From positions 3,224,001 through 3,288,000 of the forward strand of contig NC_088936.1 of assembly GCF_033473495.1 (NCBI RefSeq): DNA of 64,000 bases, written 5' to 3'. A program made the position numbers and the translations under genes. The notes beneath the pieces were generated by a model, which saw only the letters and a program-made list of their open reading frames with translations, was not told where the DNA came from and did not search any database. Within the stretch, counting starts at the first letter, position 1; each line of letters opens with the position of its first letter. This DNA comes from Cercospora beticola. Lineage: Eukaryota > Ascomycota > Dothideomycetes > Mycosphaerellales > Mycosphaerellaceae. Positions 1 to 10,210 of this stretch are shown in pieces.

Positions 1-1980
1 TTAGTAGAGCTATTAAGAAGTTTAAAGTAAGACTAGTTATAAAAGGTTTCTTTTAGAAGTTTAGAGTTAATTTCTAGGAGACCTTTATACTAATAGTTAG
101 GTATAATACCTTAAAGGTATTTATAGCTATAGTTTATAAAAAGAATCTAGAACTCTACTAAGTAGATATAAATAATATATTTACTAAGAGCAAACTTTAA
201 AAAGAAATCTTTATAATTCTACTACTAGGAGTTAAGATTCTACCTAATATAGTCCTATAAATCCTAAGAAGCTTATATAGACTAAAGTAAGTAGTAAGAG
301 ACTAGAACAAACTCTATATCTTAAAGTTAAAATAGATTAGGTTTATATAATTAGAAGTAGACCTATACCTTCTTATCTACTAGGAAAGGAATATTCTAAT
401 CCTAACCTATATAGATAATATTCTAATTATAGTACTAAAGCTAGAAGATATACTTTAGTTTAAGGAATAGCTAGGTAAAGTATTTAAAATTAAAGATCTT
501 AGAGAACTAGAGAAAATCCTTAGAATAAGGTTAATAAGAGATAGATAAGCTAGAACTTTAAAGCTTAATTAAGAACACTTTATCTAGGAGAACTTTATAA
601 AGCTAGGAATAACTAAGGAGATAGCTAACCTAACTCTCTTACTAATAGATAGTTATAATAGCCTAAAACTAATAGGCTTATATAATAAGAGAGAGAATAA
701 GATAGAGTACTAAAGCTAAACTAGTACCTAGATATAGCCTATAGTTATAATAAGACTAGATATTACTTTCTCTTTTAGAAGGTTAAGCTTATATATCTTA
801 AACCTAACTAAGAGGCATATATAAGCTCTAAAGAAACTAGTAAAATACCTAAAGTTATCCTAAGACTTAGAGCTAATATTTAGAAGAAATAGAGAAAGCC
901 TAATAGAATATTTAGACTCTAACTATACTATAGATAAAGCAGATAGAGTCTTAATCCTTAGAAGTATTTTCTTCCTTTATAGAGCTCTAGTTTCTTAGAT
1001 AAGTAGGAAGCAAAAGTCTATTATAATATTAATAATAGAAGCTAAGTATATAGCTATAAATATATATATAAAGCAATCTTAGTTCCTAGTAGTACTCTTA
1101 AGAGAGATAGACTATATAGAGTTAGTAGAAGAATGCCTATTCTAACTAATAGTAAAAGTATATCCTAATATAGTAAGAGAACTAAAGCTAGTATAAATTA
1201 TAGGAGATAATTAGGTAGCTTTAACTCTTATTAAGGATATATATACCTATAAGAGATCTAAATATATTAATATTATATATAACTATATTAGATATCTCTA
1301 GTAGCAGAGGAAGGTTATAATAGAATATATTCTAATAAAAGAGATAGTTGCTAATAGCCTAACTAAACTAAAGAATAGGCTATAGTTTTAGGAGTTTATA
1401 AGACAACTCTAGCTTATATAGAGAAAAGCAAAAGATTTATACTCTAACTATAGATTAAACTCTAGACCTTAGGATAATTAATAAAAGATATATACTATAA
1501 TATTAGAAATATTATAGTAAATATAAAACTAAGCCTAGGAGTTATACTATAGGAGAAGTAGCTTGCTATATATAATAAGTAATTAGGATCTAGGAATCTA
1601 TATATAGTCTAAAAGGGAAAAGCCTAGAGAAGAAATAAAAGGTATATACTCTAGTAATAACGTTACTATAGGACATACGATACTAGGCTAAGGAGTTAAA
1701 CTAAGATAGATTAGGTATATAGCTCTAACTATATAACTATAGTACCTAATAACTTATTATAATTTAGGGATAGATTTAAATATAGGAATATAGGTAGAAG
1801 ACTATCTAGCCTAAGTAGGAGTATTAGAAAGTATAGTCTAGTTAGATATTCTAAGAGATACTTTAGAGATTAGAGTTAGGTAATATAGGTTATATAATAC
1901 TAGGTTATATAACACTAGGTTATATAACCTAGCTAATACCTATCTTAGGAGTAAGATATAACCTATAACTAATTAATATA
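1..1980 (+). mobile_element. Decayed Ty1/Copia retrotransposon pol remnant (RIP-mutated)
   Basis: A very AT-rich block in which CA and TG dinucleotides are almost absent and TA dominates. One forward frame can still be followed without indels from about 408 to 1370. It carries a reverse transcriptase catalytic-box relic (Tyr-x-Asp-Asn at 408-419), the Lys-Asp-Leu segment of the RT C terminus (about 490-640), the Copia RNase H start (Asp-Ser-Asn-Tyr at 915), its Glu-Ala-Lys-Tyr box, and the final Asp-Asn and Lys-His-Ile-Asp-like region (1206-1370). The frame is broken by many TAG/TAA codons where Trp or Gln codons are expected. The window begins inside RT, so the element is truncated on the left. 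1380-1980 may hold the 3' end or LTR, but no LTR pair is visible. The right boundary is approximate. It is not functional. Confidence 0.88.
1886..1930. repeat. Three 15-nt tandem units in the transposon island
   Basis: The unit taggttatataatac is repeated three times with slight change (1886-1900, 1901-1915, 1916-1930). It lies just left of the composition change near 1980 and may be part of a decayed LTR or a footprint at the junction of the two elements. No function is claimed. Confidence 0.7.
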
Positions 1981-3330
1981 ATTAACTCGGTTAGTTCCTA
2001 CTTATTATCTCTACTTCTACTATATTATACCTATCCGACGAGTGCCTATAAGAATATAATTCGACAGTTCTTAATAATATCCTTATATAGTAATAGCTTT
2101 AGTTTTATAAGGAACTAGTATACTAGCTATACCTTAGTATAGTTACCTAACTAAGACTCTAGATTACTAAGATCTATTACGAACTATTATACGCTCTAGC
2201 TCTTACTCTAGCGTATATTCTCGTATTCTATAGTTATAAGAAGTATATAGTTCGCTTAATCCTCGACGATATTATATAGGAATTAATAGAACTAAGACTA
2301 GGTATATCCTATAAGTAGAACGCCTAGGTATTTATTATACTATACTTCTTATACTTTACTTACGAGGTATATAATACCCGTAATTACCTTCTAGTAATCC
2401 GTTAGGAACCTCTTTAGTATAGCTATAAAGTTTATCTTAAGAGTATAGATAAATTCGTATACTTTCTTTATAGTTTTACTTTTAAAGAGCTTAGATATAC
2501 GTAGCTTAATAGACTCGTATAAGCTATACTCGTCGCTTTCGGAACGTACGCTACTCGTATAGCTTATAGACGCGCTACCTTACTAAGGTATTAGCTATCT
2601 AAGGCCTAGCGCTATTATACTTAGCTATACTAGTAATTTAATTATCTATATCTCTTTTAGTAAGCGTTCGTTCTTAGCTTTAAGAGTATAGATCTCTAGC
2701 TATTTACGTAACGTATTATTTTTAGCTTAGAGACGCCTACGTATTATATATATATTACTAGTATTATTAGTATTATTTATATTCTCGTCCTATTTCTTTT
2801 TAGCTTATACTATTCCGGATTCTAATATCTTTTCGATATAGCCTAATAGCTATCTATCGTTCGGTACGTCGTTATCGCGATTAGTCTACTAGGTAGATAC
2901 GTTTCGCGTAAATATAATAGGCTTTAATAGATCGCTACTCTTAATAAGATAGAAGAATTATAATTATAAAAGTAGAATATAGTAATATATTAAGCGTCTC
3001 TAGACTCTCTATTTAGAGATATTAAGAATAATTCTTGCCTTCTTCGTTTATATACGTTCTATATACTTTTATTCTACGCTAAGTATAAGTAGTACTAGCC
3101 GTTATACTTTAATACCTAATAAGCTATACTTCTCGAGCTATATACTTCTAGCTCTTATACTCTAAAGCAATTAAAATAAGTAGAGTTAAAGGCACTACCT
3201 CTATAGCCTATATTTATAGAGCCTATAAAGCTAGTAGCGAGTATATAAGCTAATCTAGCTAAACTATTAAGAATACGATAACTAAGTAGGAAGATAGTAC
3301 TAAACCTTTAGTTTAGCAAGCTTAATATAT
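1981..3330 (-). mobile_element. Decayed retrotransposon gag remnant (RIP-mutated, likely Gypsy-type)
   Basis: Read on the minus strand from about 2789 down to 2015, a single frame without indels resembles a fungal retrotransposon Gag. It has a coiled-coil stretch rich in Leu, Lys and Glu, then a capsid-like part with Phe-Ile-Tyr-x-Leu-Lys and Ile-Val-Glu-Asp segments and a late Lys-Asp-Ile-Ile-Lys-Asn-Cys-Arg segment, with TAG/TAA stops throughout. CA/TG are depleted as in the left block, but CG is clearly more frequent here, so it is a different element. Zinc knuckle and pol would be expected beyond 2015 but are missing, perhaps cut off by the Copia piece. 2790-3330 may be leader or LTR. The Gypsy assignment is inference. 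Confidence 0.72.
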
Positions 3331-3585
3331 AGCGATTACAATGCAGTTTGAATTATGACAATCCATACAGTAATAGTTGAGAAACACCACCTCAAAAACA
3401 TGCTGGAATTGTAGGTTTACGAGGTTCTGTGGGTCACGTGGGGCACACTTCTAGACTTCAGACGGTCCGGCCGACCACGGAATGCGCGACTTGCGCCTCG
3501 ATTTGGCATCAAGAAGTGGATATGTACAAGACGCTGCACTGCTCTGCTGGCTCAGAGCTACACCCACGCTCCAGCATCGATCGAA
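3331..3585. other. Border between transposon island and gene space
   Basis: Composition switches from AT-rich RIP DNA to normal fungal DNA near 3330. The segment serves as the upstream region of the secreted-protein gene. No other feature is seen. Confidence 0.6.
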
Positions 3586-4595
3586 ATGCGCTTTCTCACT
3601 CTCGCCGCTGGCCTTGTGGCCTCTGTGCTGCCGTTCTTGGCACAAGCACAATGTATCAATGAGCTGGCACAGTTCAATGCAAATGTCCGGACAATGAGCT
3701 CTAATACTACGTGGTTCATACTTCCAATTCCCAAGGCAGCTGCCCAGGCCGCAATCGATGCTTCCTTCCCTGGCGCAGGTCTTCGAATGCTCGATGTGCC
3801 GAACGACCCTTCACTATTCCCTCAAGGCTTTCCTGCAGGCTTCCAACCGGTATTGGTCAACTCTGGACTCACCGACGACATCAGGATGTCCGCTCTACAG
3901 ATTGATGAAGGACTCATGCAAGGCAACATTTACGTGACCTATGTGGGGCAGCGTGGAAGTTCTACGCCCCTGGCAGCATCGACGAAGGGATACAGTAGGT
4001 CAATTCCCCACTGATAGAGATTCAGAATATTGACGTTTCTATAGTCGCCGGTATCAACGGACCTTTGCCAAACGGCCTCGTACCAGCAGTCGCATCGCCT
4101 CTCCTCTTCGGCGGCAATCCACTTCGATTGGGACAGTTCCAGCCCAAAGGAGCTGCTTACCAACAGAATGGAAATGACATCTTGGGCGCCAGAGTCGCCT
4201 GGACCATCGTACCAAACCCCATTTCCGGCCCAGGCGTCTATCCAAATGCCTTCGACATGATCTTCAGAACAGCGCCATCTTCACGCTACACCGATAGAAC
4301 GTTCAAGAGCCTCATCAATCAGCCCATAATCCTGCCTACCGGTCTGTGTCAGCGCAACACGTACTACTTCAACAATGCTACTGCGAATCCAGTGTTCAGG
4401 AACGGCAACGTCACTCTTGGCCCTGGAGCCAGTGGAAGCAGCCCTTTCAGCAGCGGTCTTCAGAAGGCGAGTCCGGATGGGTCAGGATTCTATGGCAATG
4501 TTGATGGATATTCGGCATGTGCGCAGAATGTTGGATACAACCCAGAGAACTGCGAGCAAGCTGCCAGGAGCGTTGATCCGGTTGCATTGCAGTAG
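3586..4595 (+). CDS. Secreted protein of unknown function (two exons)
   Basis: Exons 3586-3994 and 4045-4595, with a 50-nt intron (donor GTAGGT, acceptor TTCTATAG) that fuses the two reading frames at phase 1. The product is 319 aa. Residues 1-20 form a clear signal peptide (hydrophobic core ending Ala-Gln-Ala), followed by a mature N terminus Gln-Cys. The mature protein has only a few Cys, several N-glycosylation sites (e.g. Asn-Thr-Thr, Asn-Ala-Thr, Asn-Val-Thr) and no membrane segment or GPI tail. I do not recognise a catalytic motif. It lies about 250 bp from the transposon island, a setting where secreted host-interaction proteins are often found in plant-associated fungi; that is context, not evidence of such a role. 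Start chosen because the signal peptide begins there. Confidence 0.82.
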
Positions 4596-5209
4596 TGGGC
4601 TTTGAATGCTGGATCTTACTGACCGGTTTCATGAGGGATGAACATAGATAAACGACTCATATTATTACATTCCATGCACAACAAAATAGCTCTATTGCTG
4701 AGGCTTTCTGCGACGTTCATCGCTTTCAAGGATCTACTGCTCCAGTCAGATCATAACAAGCCCATGGCCACATCGTCGATTGGCGTTTGGTTCGTCGAGC
4801 AAACGAGCAATGGTCTGTTGAGTTCCATATCGGAAATCCGGACTACTGACTAGTTTGTTAGGAGCGTTCTATACACGTCCCTTGAGGACATTTCTTGCCA
4901 AATGTATTCAAACCATACTAATTGAGCAGTCCAGCTTTCACGGGCTAAGCTTGGCATTCACTCATCAATGTTCCGACAATGAGCCGGGTGAATGCAAAGG
5001 TGGTCAGCGGGAAGTAGATCGGCCGACACTGTCAGCTTCGATCCCTACTTGATTCATCTCAGAGTACATTGGACATCGTGGAGCGTCTCTCGCTCGTGGA
5101 TCGTGGTTGCATCTCGCGCAAATAACGAGTATTCAAAAGCGATTACATCTGGAAACCAGGAAGCAAAACAGACTCGAATCACCGACGGTCTCAAGTACAA
5201 CCGATCATC
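4596..5209. other. Intergenic
   Basis: 3' end of the secreted-protein gene and upstream region of the first zinc-cluster gene. A CGGCCG palindrome sits at 5020-5025, 185 bp before the start codon. No convincing gene. Confidence 0.5.
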
Positions 5210-5794
5210 ATGGCTACCACAACCCGCCCACGCATTAACCACAGCCTTGAGCTCTCGAGGCTCTATCCATCGTGCTATCCTTGCTTCAAGGGAGCCCGGC
5301 GATGCAGTTCCACAGACAACCAGGGTGCTCGACCATGCGATCGTTGCGTAAAGGATGGTCTGCCACCAGAGGAATGTGTCGCTCATCAAGACGATCCACG
5401 CTGGGTGGCAGGCAAATCCGGAGCGACCAAGAGGCGCGATGGCGGAAAGGGGGGCAGGGACAATGCCTATGATGGGGGCGTCCGAGCGGCTACCACGGAA
5501 GGCTTGCGCCGCTCCGCTCGTTCGACTCGTTTCACGTTCAACCATGCGGACGCAGAGAGTGCTGAAGAGGAAGACGACCAAACGCCCGTGGTGGAGCAGA
5601 GCGCAACGGACGGGGCTGCAGAGGCGAACGCTGGCAATGAGACAGTCGTTGTCCCTAGCGAAGAGACTGCTGCTGAGGAAGATATGCCTCCACCCACAGC
5701 GCGCAATGCCTTGCCACTCAGCGAATTCTCTTTGGCGAACCGCGGATGTCGCGTCAAAGTGAAGCCGCAGCGACCAGACCAGGACGACTATTGA
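5210..5794 (+). CDS. Tandem zinc-cluster paralogue 1 (C6H family)
   Basis: Single exon, 194 aa. Residues 22-59 form a Zn2Cys6-like cluster with spacing C22-x2-C25-x6-C32-x10-C43-x2-C46-x9-C56, then a family-typical His59. It is followed by an Asp-Pro-Arg-Trp motif (62-65) and Gly-Ala-Thr plus basic residues. Further on come an Arg-Arg-Ser-Ala-Arg motif, a Glu/Asp-rich stretch and a C-terminal tail ending in a Gln-Arg-x-Asp-Gln-x-Asp-Tyr motif shared with paralogue 2. This suggests a small nuclear DNA-binding or chromatin protein without the large fungal-TF middle homology domain. First of six same-strand copies; 697 bp to the next. Function unknown; DNA binding is inferred from the cluster and basic flank. 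Confidence 0.85.
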   Translation: MATTTRPRINHSLELSRLYPSCYPCFKGARRCSSTDNQGARPCDRCVKDGLPPEECVAHQDDPRWVAGKSGATKRRDGGKGGRDNAYDGGVRAATTEGLRRSARSTRFTFNHADAESAEEEDDQTPVVEQSATDGAAEANAGNETVVVPSEETAAEEDMPPPTARNALPLSEFSLANRGCRVKVKPQRPDQDDY

Positions 5795-6491
5795 GTTTTC
5801 TGATCGATCAAGGCTTGATGAAGGCAAACGAGGAGGCCACTTCTGTCAGCGCTCACCTTCAGCTATCGGGCGAGCCTCAGGGGTTGTAATTGACGTGAGT
5901 CTTCTTGGCAAATCCTCCTCCCACACTTCTGGGAACAAGCTGACCATCAATAGAATCACTTTTCTAATATGCGTTATGCTATGAACGCTTCTCAATGCAG
6001 CGAGGCATCCCATGCCATCCATGATTGGATGATGGTGCGAGCGTGCATGGTGGCTGCAGAGGAATACTAAGAATTAGGAGGATAAAAAGTCAAGGTTCGC
6101 CTTTCGCTTGGCTTCGAGCACCTCATTTGTCCCATTGAAAACGCTGGTCATTGGCTACGGGCCGTGCTTGTTCTTTGTTGTAACGAAGACGGTGTGTAGC
6201 TAAGAGCCTTAGTGTCTGCATGCCAAAACCTTTGCTTCTGCTGCGTGGAAGTGTCCATACAGCCTTTTAGAGAACTATTGTCTGTCGATGTTGACCGTTT
6301 ATTGTTCACCTGCCTGAGCTTTCACATGCAAAAGCTTGGCACGAGCAGAACAAGCCCGGCAGCGCTCCATTGACCCACCAATATTTCTACTCATTGCTAC
6401 TCACCACTGATTCCGGCAGGACCACGAGGCTTTCATCAGCATATGCGTTGTTTATTGTTGTTACAAACCCACAATACATTATCTCTCAGAC
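5795..6491. other. Intergenic between paralogues 1 and 2
   Basis: No coding sequence or zinc-cluster relic seen on either strand. Confidence 0.5.
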
Positions 6492-7076
6492 ATGGCGATT
6501 CGCTTACGACTTCTGCCTCCTCAACCACCTCGAGTCAACGACATCGCAAGCACGCCGACGACCTTGAAAGCGAAAGGAAAGGAGCCTTGCAAGGTTTGCT
6601 TAGACGAGAATAGAATTTGCAGCGCGGTTGAGCAGGGCGAATATCCATGCGAGGCGTGCGTCGACGATGCCCACCGTGCAGCAGCTTGTTATCCAAGCAG
6701 CGAAGGCCAAGATCCCACCACAGAACAGCCGACGAGCTTCAAGGAGACTTTCAAGGCGAAGATACCCGCGACCAAGCCGTCTCAAGCTGCATCGGCCGCC
6801 GACTACGAGCCTCGACAGGCAGCCGGCCAGGTCCAGGCCATTGAGAATGGTGCACAAGATATAAAGGCCACTCGAGGTATTACTCTAGTGTCCTCCAGTC
6901 AGAAGTTGCTAATGCGATAGCCAGGCTCTCCAGACTACGGTGCCATTGCTGCGGCAGCGACTAAGGCTCATGCTGATGCAACCACCAACATCATGCTCCC
7001 TGGCAGCCACTCTTTGCGCAATCGTGGCTTTCACATTCCTGTCAAGAAGCAGCGCGCAGATCAGCAGGACTACTAG
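6492..7076 (+). CDS. Tandem zinc-cluster paralogue 2 (divergent, one intron)
   Basis: Exons 6492-6876 and 6925-7076; 178 aa. The 48-nt intron (donor GTATTA, branch gctaat, acceptor CCAG) removes an in-frame TAG. The exon 2 product ends in Asn-Arg-Gly and a Gln-Arg-Ala-Asp-Gln-Gln-Asp-Tyr tail matching paralogue 1, which supports the joining. The cluster is C33-x2-C36-x6-C43-x9-C53-x2-C56-x9-C66. The His after the last Cys and the Asp-Pro-x-Trp motif are both absent, and the R-R-S-x-R motif is not seen. It is the most diverged and the only intron-containing copy. It may be degenerating or specialised. If the intron is not spliced, the protein would stop after 142 aa. Confidence 0.75.
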
Positions 7077-8056
7077 GACTGGAAGGGTGGATGCTGCGAG
7101 TTGGAACGTGCCTCTTGATTTCCAGTTCTAGGATTGTGGTACCGGGCAGGCCACTCATGGTTGACATGGTTTTGCGAGAGAGCGTCGTACATGCATTGGA
7201 CACGAGCTCTGGGAAGAGCTAGCAACTTTGCAGATCGTGTTTATTCGAAACGAAAGTTGGGTATCAGTTAGCTTGTTAGCAAGGAAGATCACAGAAGGGG
7301 CCAGCATTGCGTAGTACATGCCCAGTTTGCTCATCCTTCAAGATGTGGCCTTGCAGAAACCGACGGCGAACCTTCGAAACATCGAGGTACCCGAACCAGC
7401 AAACCATGGAACATATAATGCGGCTTATCATGAGCTCTTTCCACAAGCACATCCTCGTATTCTTCCTCCTTCGAAGGCGTCGGTGCACTTTATAGTCAAA
7501 TGGATATCTCAATACACTGACTGCTCCCGAGGCTCTTGTCTTCGCTGCAGGTTTTTATAGTCGTAGCGTGGCACAGTATTAAAATGTCGATGTCAACGAC
7601 CTCAGGAAGTCTTGCAATCTTTGCGAGTCCGAAACGCTGTCCGAAAGTGGCTCATTCACTTGGAGTGAACACGGCCCCGGCCGGGGCCCACTACCGGACT
7701 GCAATGCGGGAAGCTCACGCAATCCCGTCGGCTCTACACAGAAAGTCCTTCAGTAGTACTCGGCGCCAGGTCACTGAGTTCTGTAGCGGGCGCTGCGTTG
7801 CAGTCGGCTCCTGACGCTGAACCGGTAAGTGCTCGCTCCGAAGACCTTCCCAGTAGCGGATCAACATCTAACCGGCATCAGATCTGCGCACTGGACTCGA
7901 AAGTGTCGACAACTAGACATCACTTGTAAGAGGCTCGAAGTCGCCGCGAGGTGTGTAAGTAGCAATATCCCTAGCGATCACCCTTCGTCACTTACGCGAT
8001 GCAGACCACCAGCCAAGTTGATTACCATCGATAGCATTGTCCCAGCCGATACGAAG
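7077..8056. other. Intergenic with a GC-rich palindrome
   Basis: About 1 kb without a convincing gene. The reading frame of paralogue 3 is open upstream to about 7829, but the translated part before 8057 looks like leader sequence. A perfect 16-bp palindrome lies at 7673-7688. Confidence 0.5.
7673..7688. repeat. Perfect 16-bp GC palindrome
   Basis: GGCCCCGG is followed directly by its reverse complement CCGGGGCC. It lies about 370 bp upstream of paralogue 3 and contains inverted CCGG half-sites, so it could be a binding site for a zinc-cluster protein. This is speculative. Confidence 0.6.
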
Positions 8057-8905
8057 ATGGGTCGAAACGGAGCCGCCAAACCACCACAGAAGGTTCACAC
8101 GCGCAACAATCAAGACCACGCTCTTTCGAAGAAGCATCCGTCATGCTTCGACTGCAACGCAGGTCGCCGTGGCTGCAGTGCTACCAACACGGGCGGTGTG
8201 TACCCATGCAAGAGATGTGTCGATAAGGGGATCAAGACCTGCATGCCACACCAACAGGATCCTCGCTGGCGTCCTGGCATGGGTAGCACAAAAGTTCGAA
8301 ACAACCCCAAAGCTGGCCAACGCTACTACAAGGTCATCAGCAAACACATCCAGCACAACGACGGCAGTAAAGCTCCAGGCAAACGTGGTTCTCGCAAAGC
8401 TGCTGCTGCGGTCAATGGTAGACGTGGTGCAAAGAAGTCTTCGATCGAGCACGGCGATGAGAAAATCGGACCATCAGCCGCTCCGCTACCACTCCAACGC
8501 TCCAACACTCCCTCGAGTGATACACCAAAACTCAGACGTTCCGCACGTCTCGCAGAAGCCACCACTGAAGGTGCCTGTCTGACTGGAAACGATGAGGAAT
8601 CTGAGGGCGAGGACTCGTTGAGCGACGCTGGTGTTGAGTCTTCTGAGGTTGAGGTGGGCGCAGCTGAGGAGGGCGAAGCACCTGGTGGAGCTGAGTCTTC
8701 TGAGCTGGAGGAGGGCACGGCTGACGAGGATCAAGCACACGGTGGATCTGACGGCAGCACGGATTCTCAAGATGTTGTTGATCATGTCGAGCTACCTGCA
8801 GCCAACTACATCGACGAGGACGGCATTGAGTACACTGCGAGCGGGATGCCGGTGAAGTTTGTGTTTGAGTTCGAACCAGGCTTCCTTGATGGAGAGGATG
8901 AGTAG
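8057..8905 (+). CDS. Tandem zinc-cluster paralogue 3 (C6H family)
   Basis: Single exon, 282 aa from the ATG at 8057. That start places the cluster at residues 30-65 as in the other copies, so upstream in-frame codons back to 7829 are taken as leader. Cluster: C30-x2-C33-x6-C40-x10-C51-x2-C54-x7-C62, then Met-Pro-His65 and an Asp-Pro-Arg-Trp motif (W71) with Pro-Gly-Met-Gly. A basic linker follows, then Leu-Arg-Arg-Ser-Ala-Arg, then a long strongly acidic Glu/Asp/Ser tail with two similar acidic blocks and an acidic C terminus. It lacks the helical tail of paralogues 4-6 and the Gln-Arg-x-Asp tail of 1-2. Likely a nuclear protein; function unknown. Confidence 0.83.
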   Translation: MGRNGAAKPPQKVHTRNNQDHALSKKHPSCFDCNAGRRGCSATNTGGVYPCKRCVDKGIKTCMPHQQDPRWRPGMGSTKVRNNPKAGQRYYKVISKHIQHNDGSKAPGKRGSRKAAAAVNGRRGAKKSSIEHGDEKIGPSAAPLPLQRSNTPSSDTPKLRRSARLAEATTEGACLTGNDEESEGEDSLSDAGVESSEVEVGAAEEGEAPGGAESSELEEGTADEDQAHGGSDGSTDSQDVVDHVELPAANYIDEDGIEYTASGMPVKFVFEFEPGFLDGEDE

Positions 8906-9553
8906 TCCGAACAAGATCAGGAGACCGGTTCTGAAGGCTTGGTGGCTCGCGTCCACGCTTGCGTCTCAGAAAGACTGAAGCACGGTAGATGGCGAGAAGG
9001 GGCACGGGCTGCGATGTGCAGATTGTGCGCTTCCACACATGCGTGGCAATCGCACGGCAGGAATTTTGGTCCAAAACATGTTTTCAAACAGGCAACTCAG
9101 CATCGAGTGCTGAATGTCTCGCGCTAATGCTTGGCAAGAGTCCAGCTTTCTTTGTGTCTAGCACAGCCAGATGTTAGCGTGCCGCTAGTGCGCAATGCTT
9201 TGTTGTGTGGTTTGCTCGAGAATGCCATGTCTTCCATCTTTGCTTGACCTTGCATTTTGTCGATTAACGTTGTTCTTCCGCGTTTCCCATGAAGCAAGTA
9301 TACTTCTTTTCAGGACTTCTATATTCCGTTCCCATTTATCTCTGCGCATCATGGCAGTAAGCGGCCCGCCATAGTGTGTCAAAAATGGAGCCGGATCTAT
9401 TCACTCGATTGCCAAATGTGGAGTCATTCACCTGCATTCCAGCGGAAGTTATTCGGCCGGTATCCAAAAACTTGATCTGTCGCGGACATCGAACACCCAC
9501 CATTTGCAAGGAGCAAGTACTCGTCCACCTCCACAAGACTCACTGCGAGCAAG
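8906..9553. other. Intergenic between paralogues 3 and 4
   Basis: No gene seen. CGGCCG at 9454-9459 lies 95 bp before the start of paralogue 4. Confidence 0.5.
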
Positions 9554-10210
9554 ATGGCCGAACACGCAGCCTCGAATTCGCAATCGTCTCTGCCAGCTCC
9601 AAGGACGACCGCGCCACGCCAACTCAAGCGCGCGCCAACGAATCTAGCCCAGGCGAAGGCATTCCCAGCTTGCAGACCGTGCCAGAAACGAAAGGTGAAA
9701 TGTAGCAACACATCAGACGAGACCGGCTTCCCATGCGATGCCTGCAAGAAGCGCGGAACCGAAGATGAGTGTGTTGATCATCTCACGGTGGTCCAGCAGC
9801 CGCTACCAGCTGTATCTGGCTCATCTCGGCGCTCAGCACGCAGTGGTCGAGCTTCTGTCCAGTACACCGAAGACGATGATGGCTCCTTACTCCAAGAGGA
9901 ATCGAATGGCCAGGAGCCCGAAGAGGCTGCTCCATCGCAAGCCGCCGCAGATAGCCGAGTGCCTGTCGAGGCTACTCACTCAGCCACGAACGAAGGACAC
10001 CGAGACGAGCAACACTGGCACGAGGTCAATCGATTCCGCCTCATGAGCTTCGAGCAATCCCTTGGCGAAGCCGCTGGCGGACCAACGGCGCGCGCAGTAC
10101 TGAACGCCATGTATCAGAGTCTCGAAGAGCGTGATTATGCGGCAGTGGTGCGTTTTCGCAAGCTCCTTGAGAGAGCACTCTGGCCGACGGAAGATGCTCA
10201 AAGCGAGTAA
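9554..10210 (+). CDS. Tandem zinc-cluster paralogue 4 (C6H with helical tail)
   Basis: Single exon, 218 aa. Cluster C40-x2-C43-x6-C50-x10-C61-x2-C64-x8-C73 with His76; between Cys3 and Cys4 it has the Ser-Asn-Thr and Thr-Gly-Phe-Pro signature shared with paralogues 5 and 6. The Asp-Pro-x-Trp motif is missing: the chain goes quickly to Ser-Arg-Arg-Ser-Ala-Arg and an acidic stretch. The last 55 residues (Phe-Glu-Gln-Ser-Leu-Gly-Glu-Ala-Ala onward, ending Lys-Leu-Leu-Glu-Arg-Ala-Leu) look alpha-helical and match the C-terminal tails of paralogues 5 and 6, suggesting a shared protein-interaction or dimer module. Function unknown. Confidence 0.85.
   Translation: MAEHAASNSQSSLPAPRTTAPRQLKRAPTNLAQAKAFPACRPCQKRKVKCSNTSDETGFPCDACKKRGTEDECVDHLTVVQQPLPAVSGSSRRSARSGRASVQYTEDDDGSLLQEESNGQEPEEAAPSQAAADSRVPVEATHSATNEGHRDEQHWHEVNRFRLMSFEQSLGEAAGGPTARAVLNAMYQSLEERDYAAVVRFRKLLERALWPTEDAQSE

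Noticed and set aside
1..3330. A CRISPR-like or satellite array in the AT-rich island
   Set aside because: Apart from the three 15-nt units at 1886-1930 there is no regular repeat; the block reads as retrotransposon coding relics.
7536..8056. Open stretches in the gap before paralogue 3, including 7829-8056 in its own frame, as an N-terminal extension or separate gene
   Set aside because: The translated sequence has no motif and would put the cluster far from the N terminus, unlike the other copies; a good ATG exists at 8057.
8532..9074. 180-codon minus-strand frame with many Gln/Arg/Pro/Cys
   Set aside because: It is mainly antisense to the acidic, repetitive end of paralogue 3, whose composition creates open antisense frames; no domain or start context.
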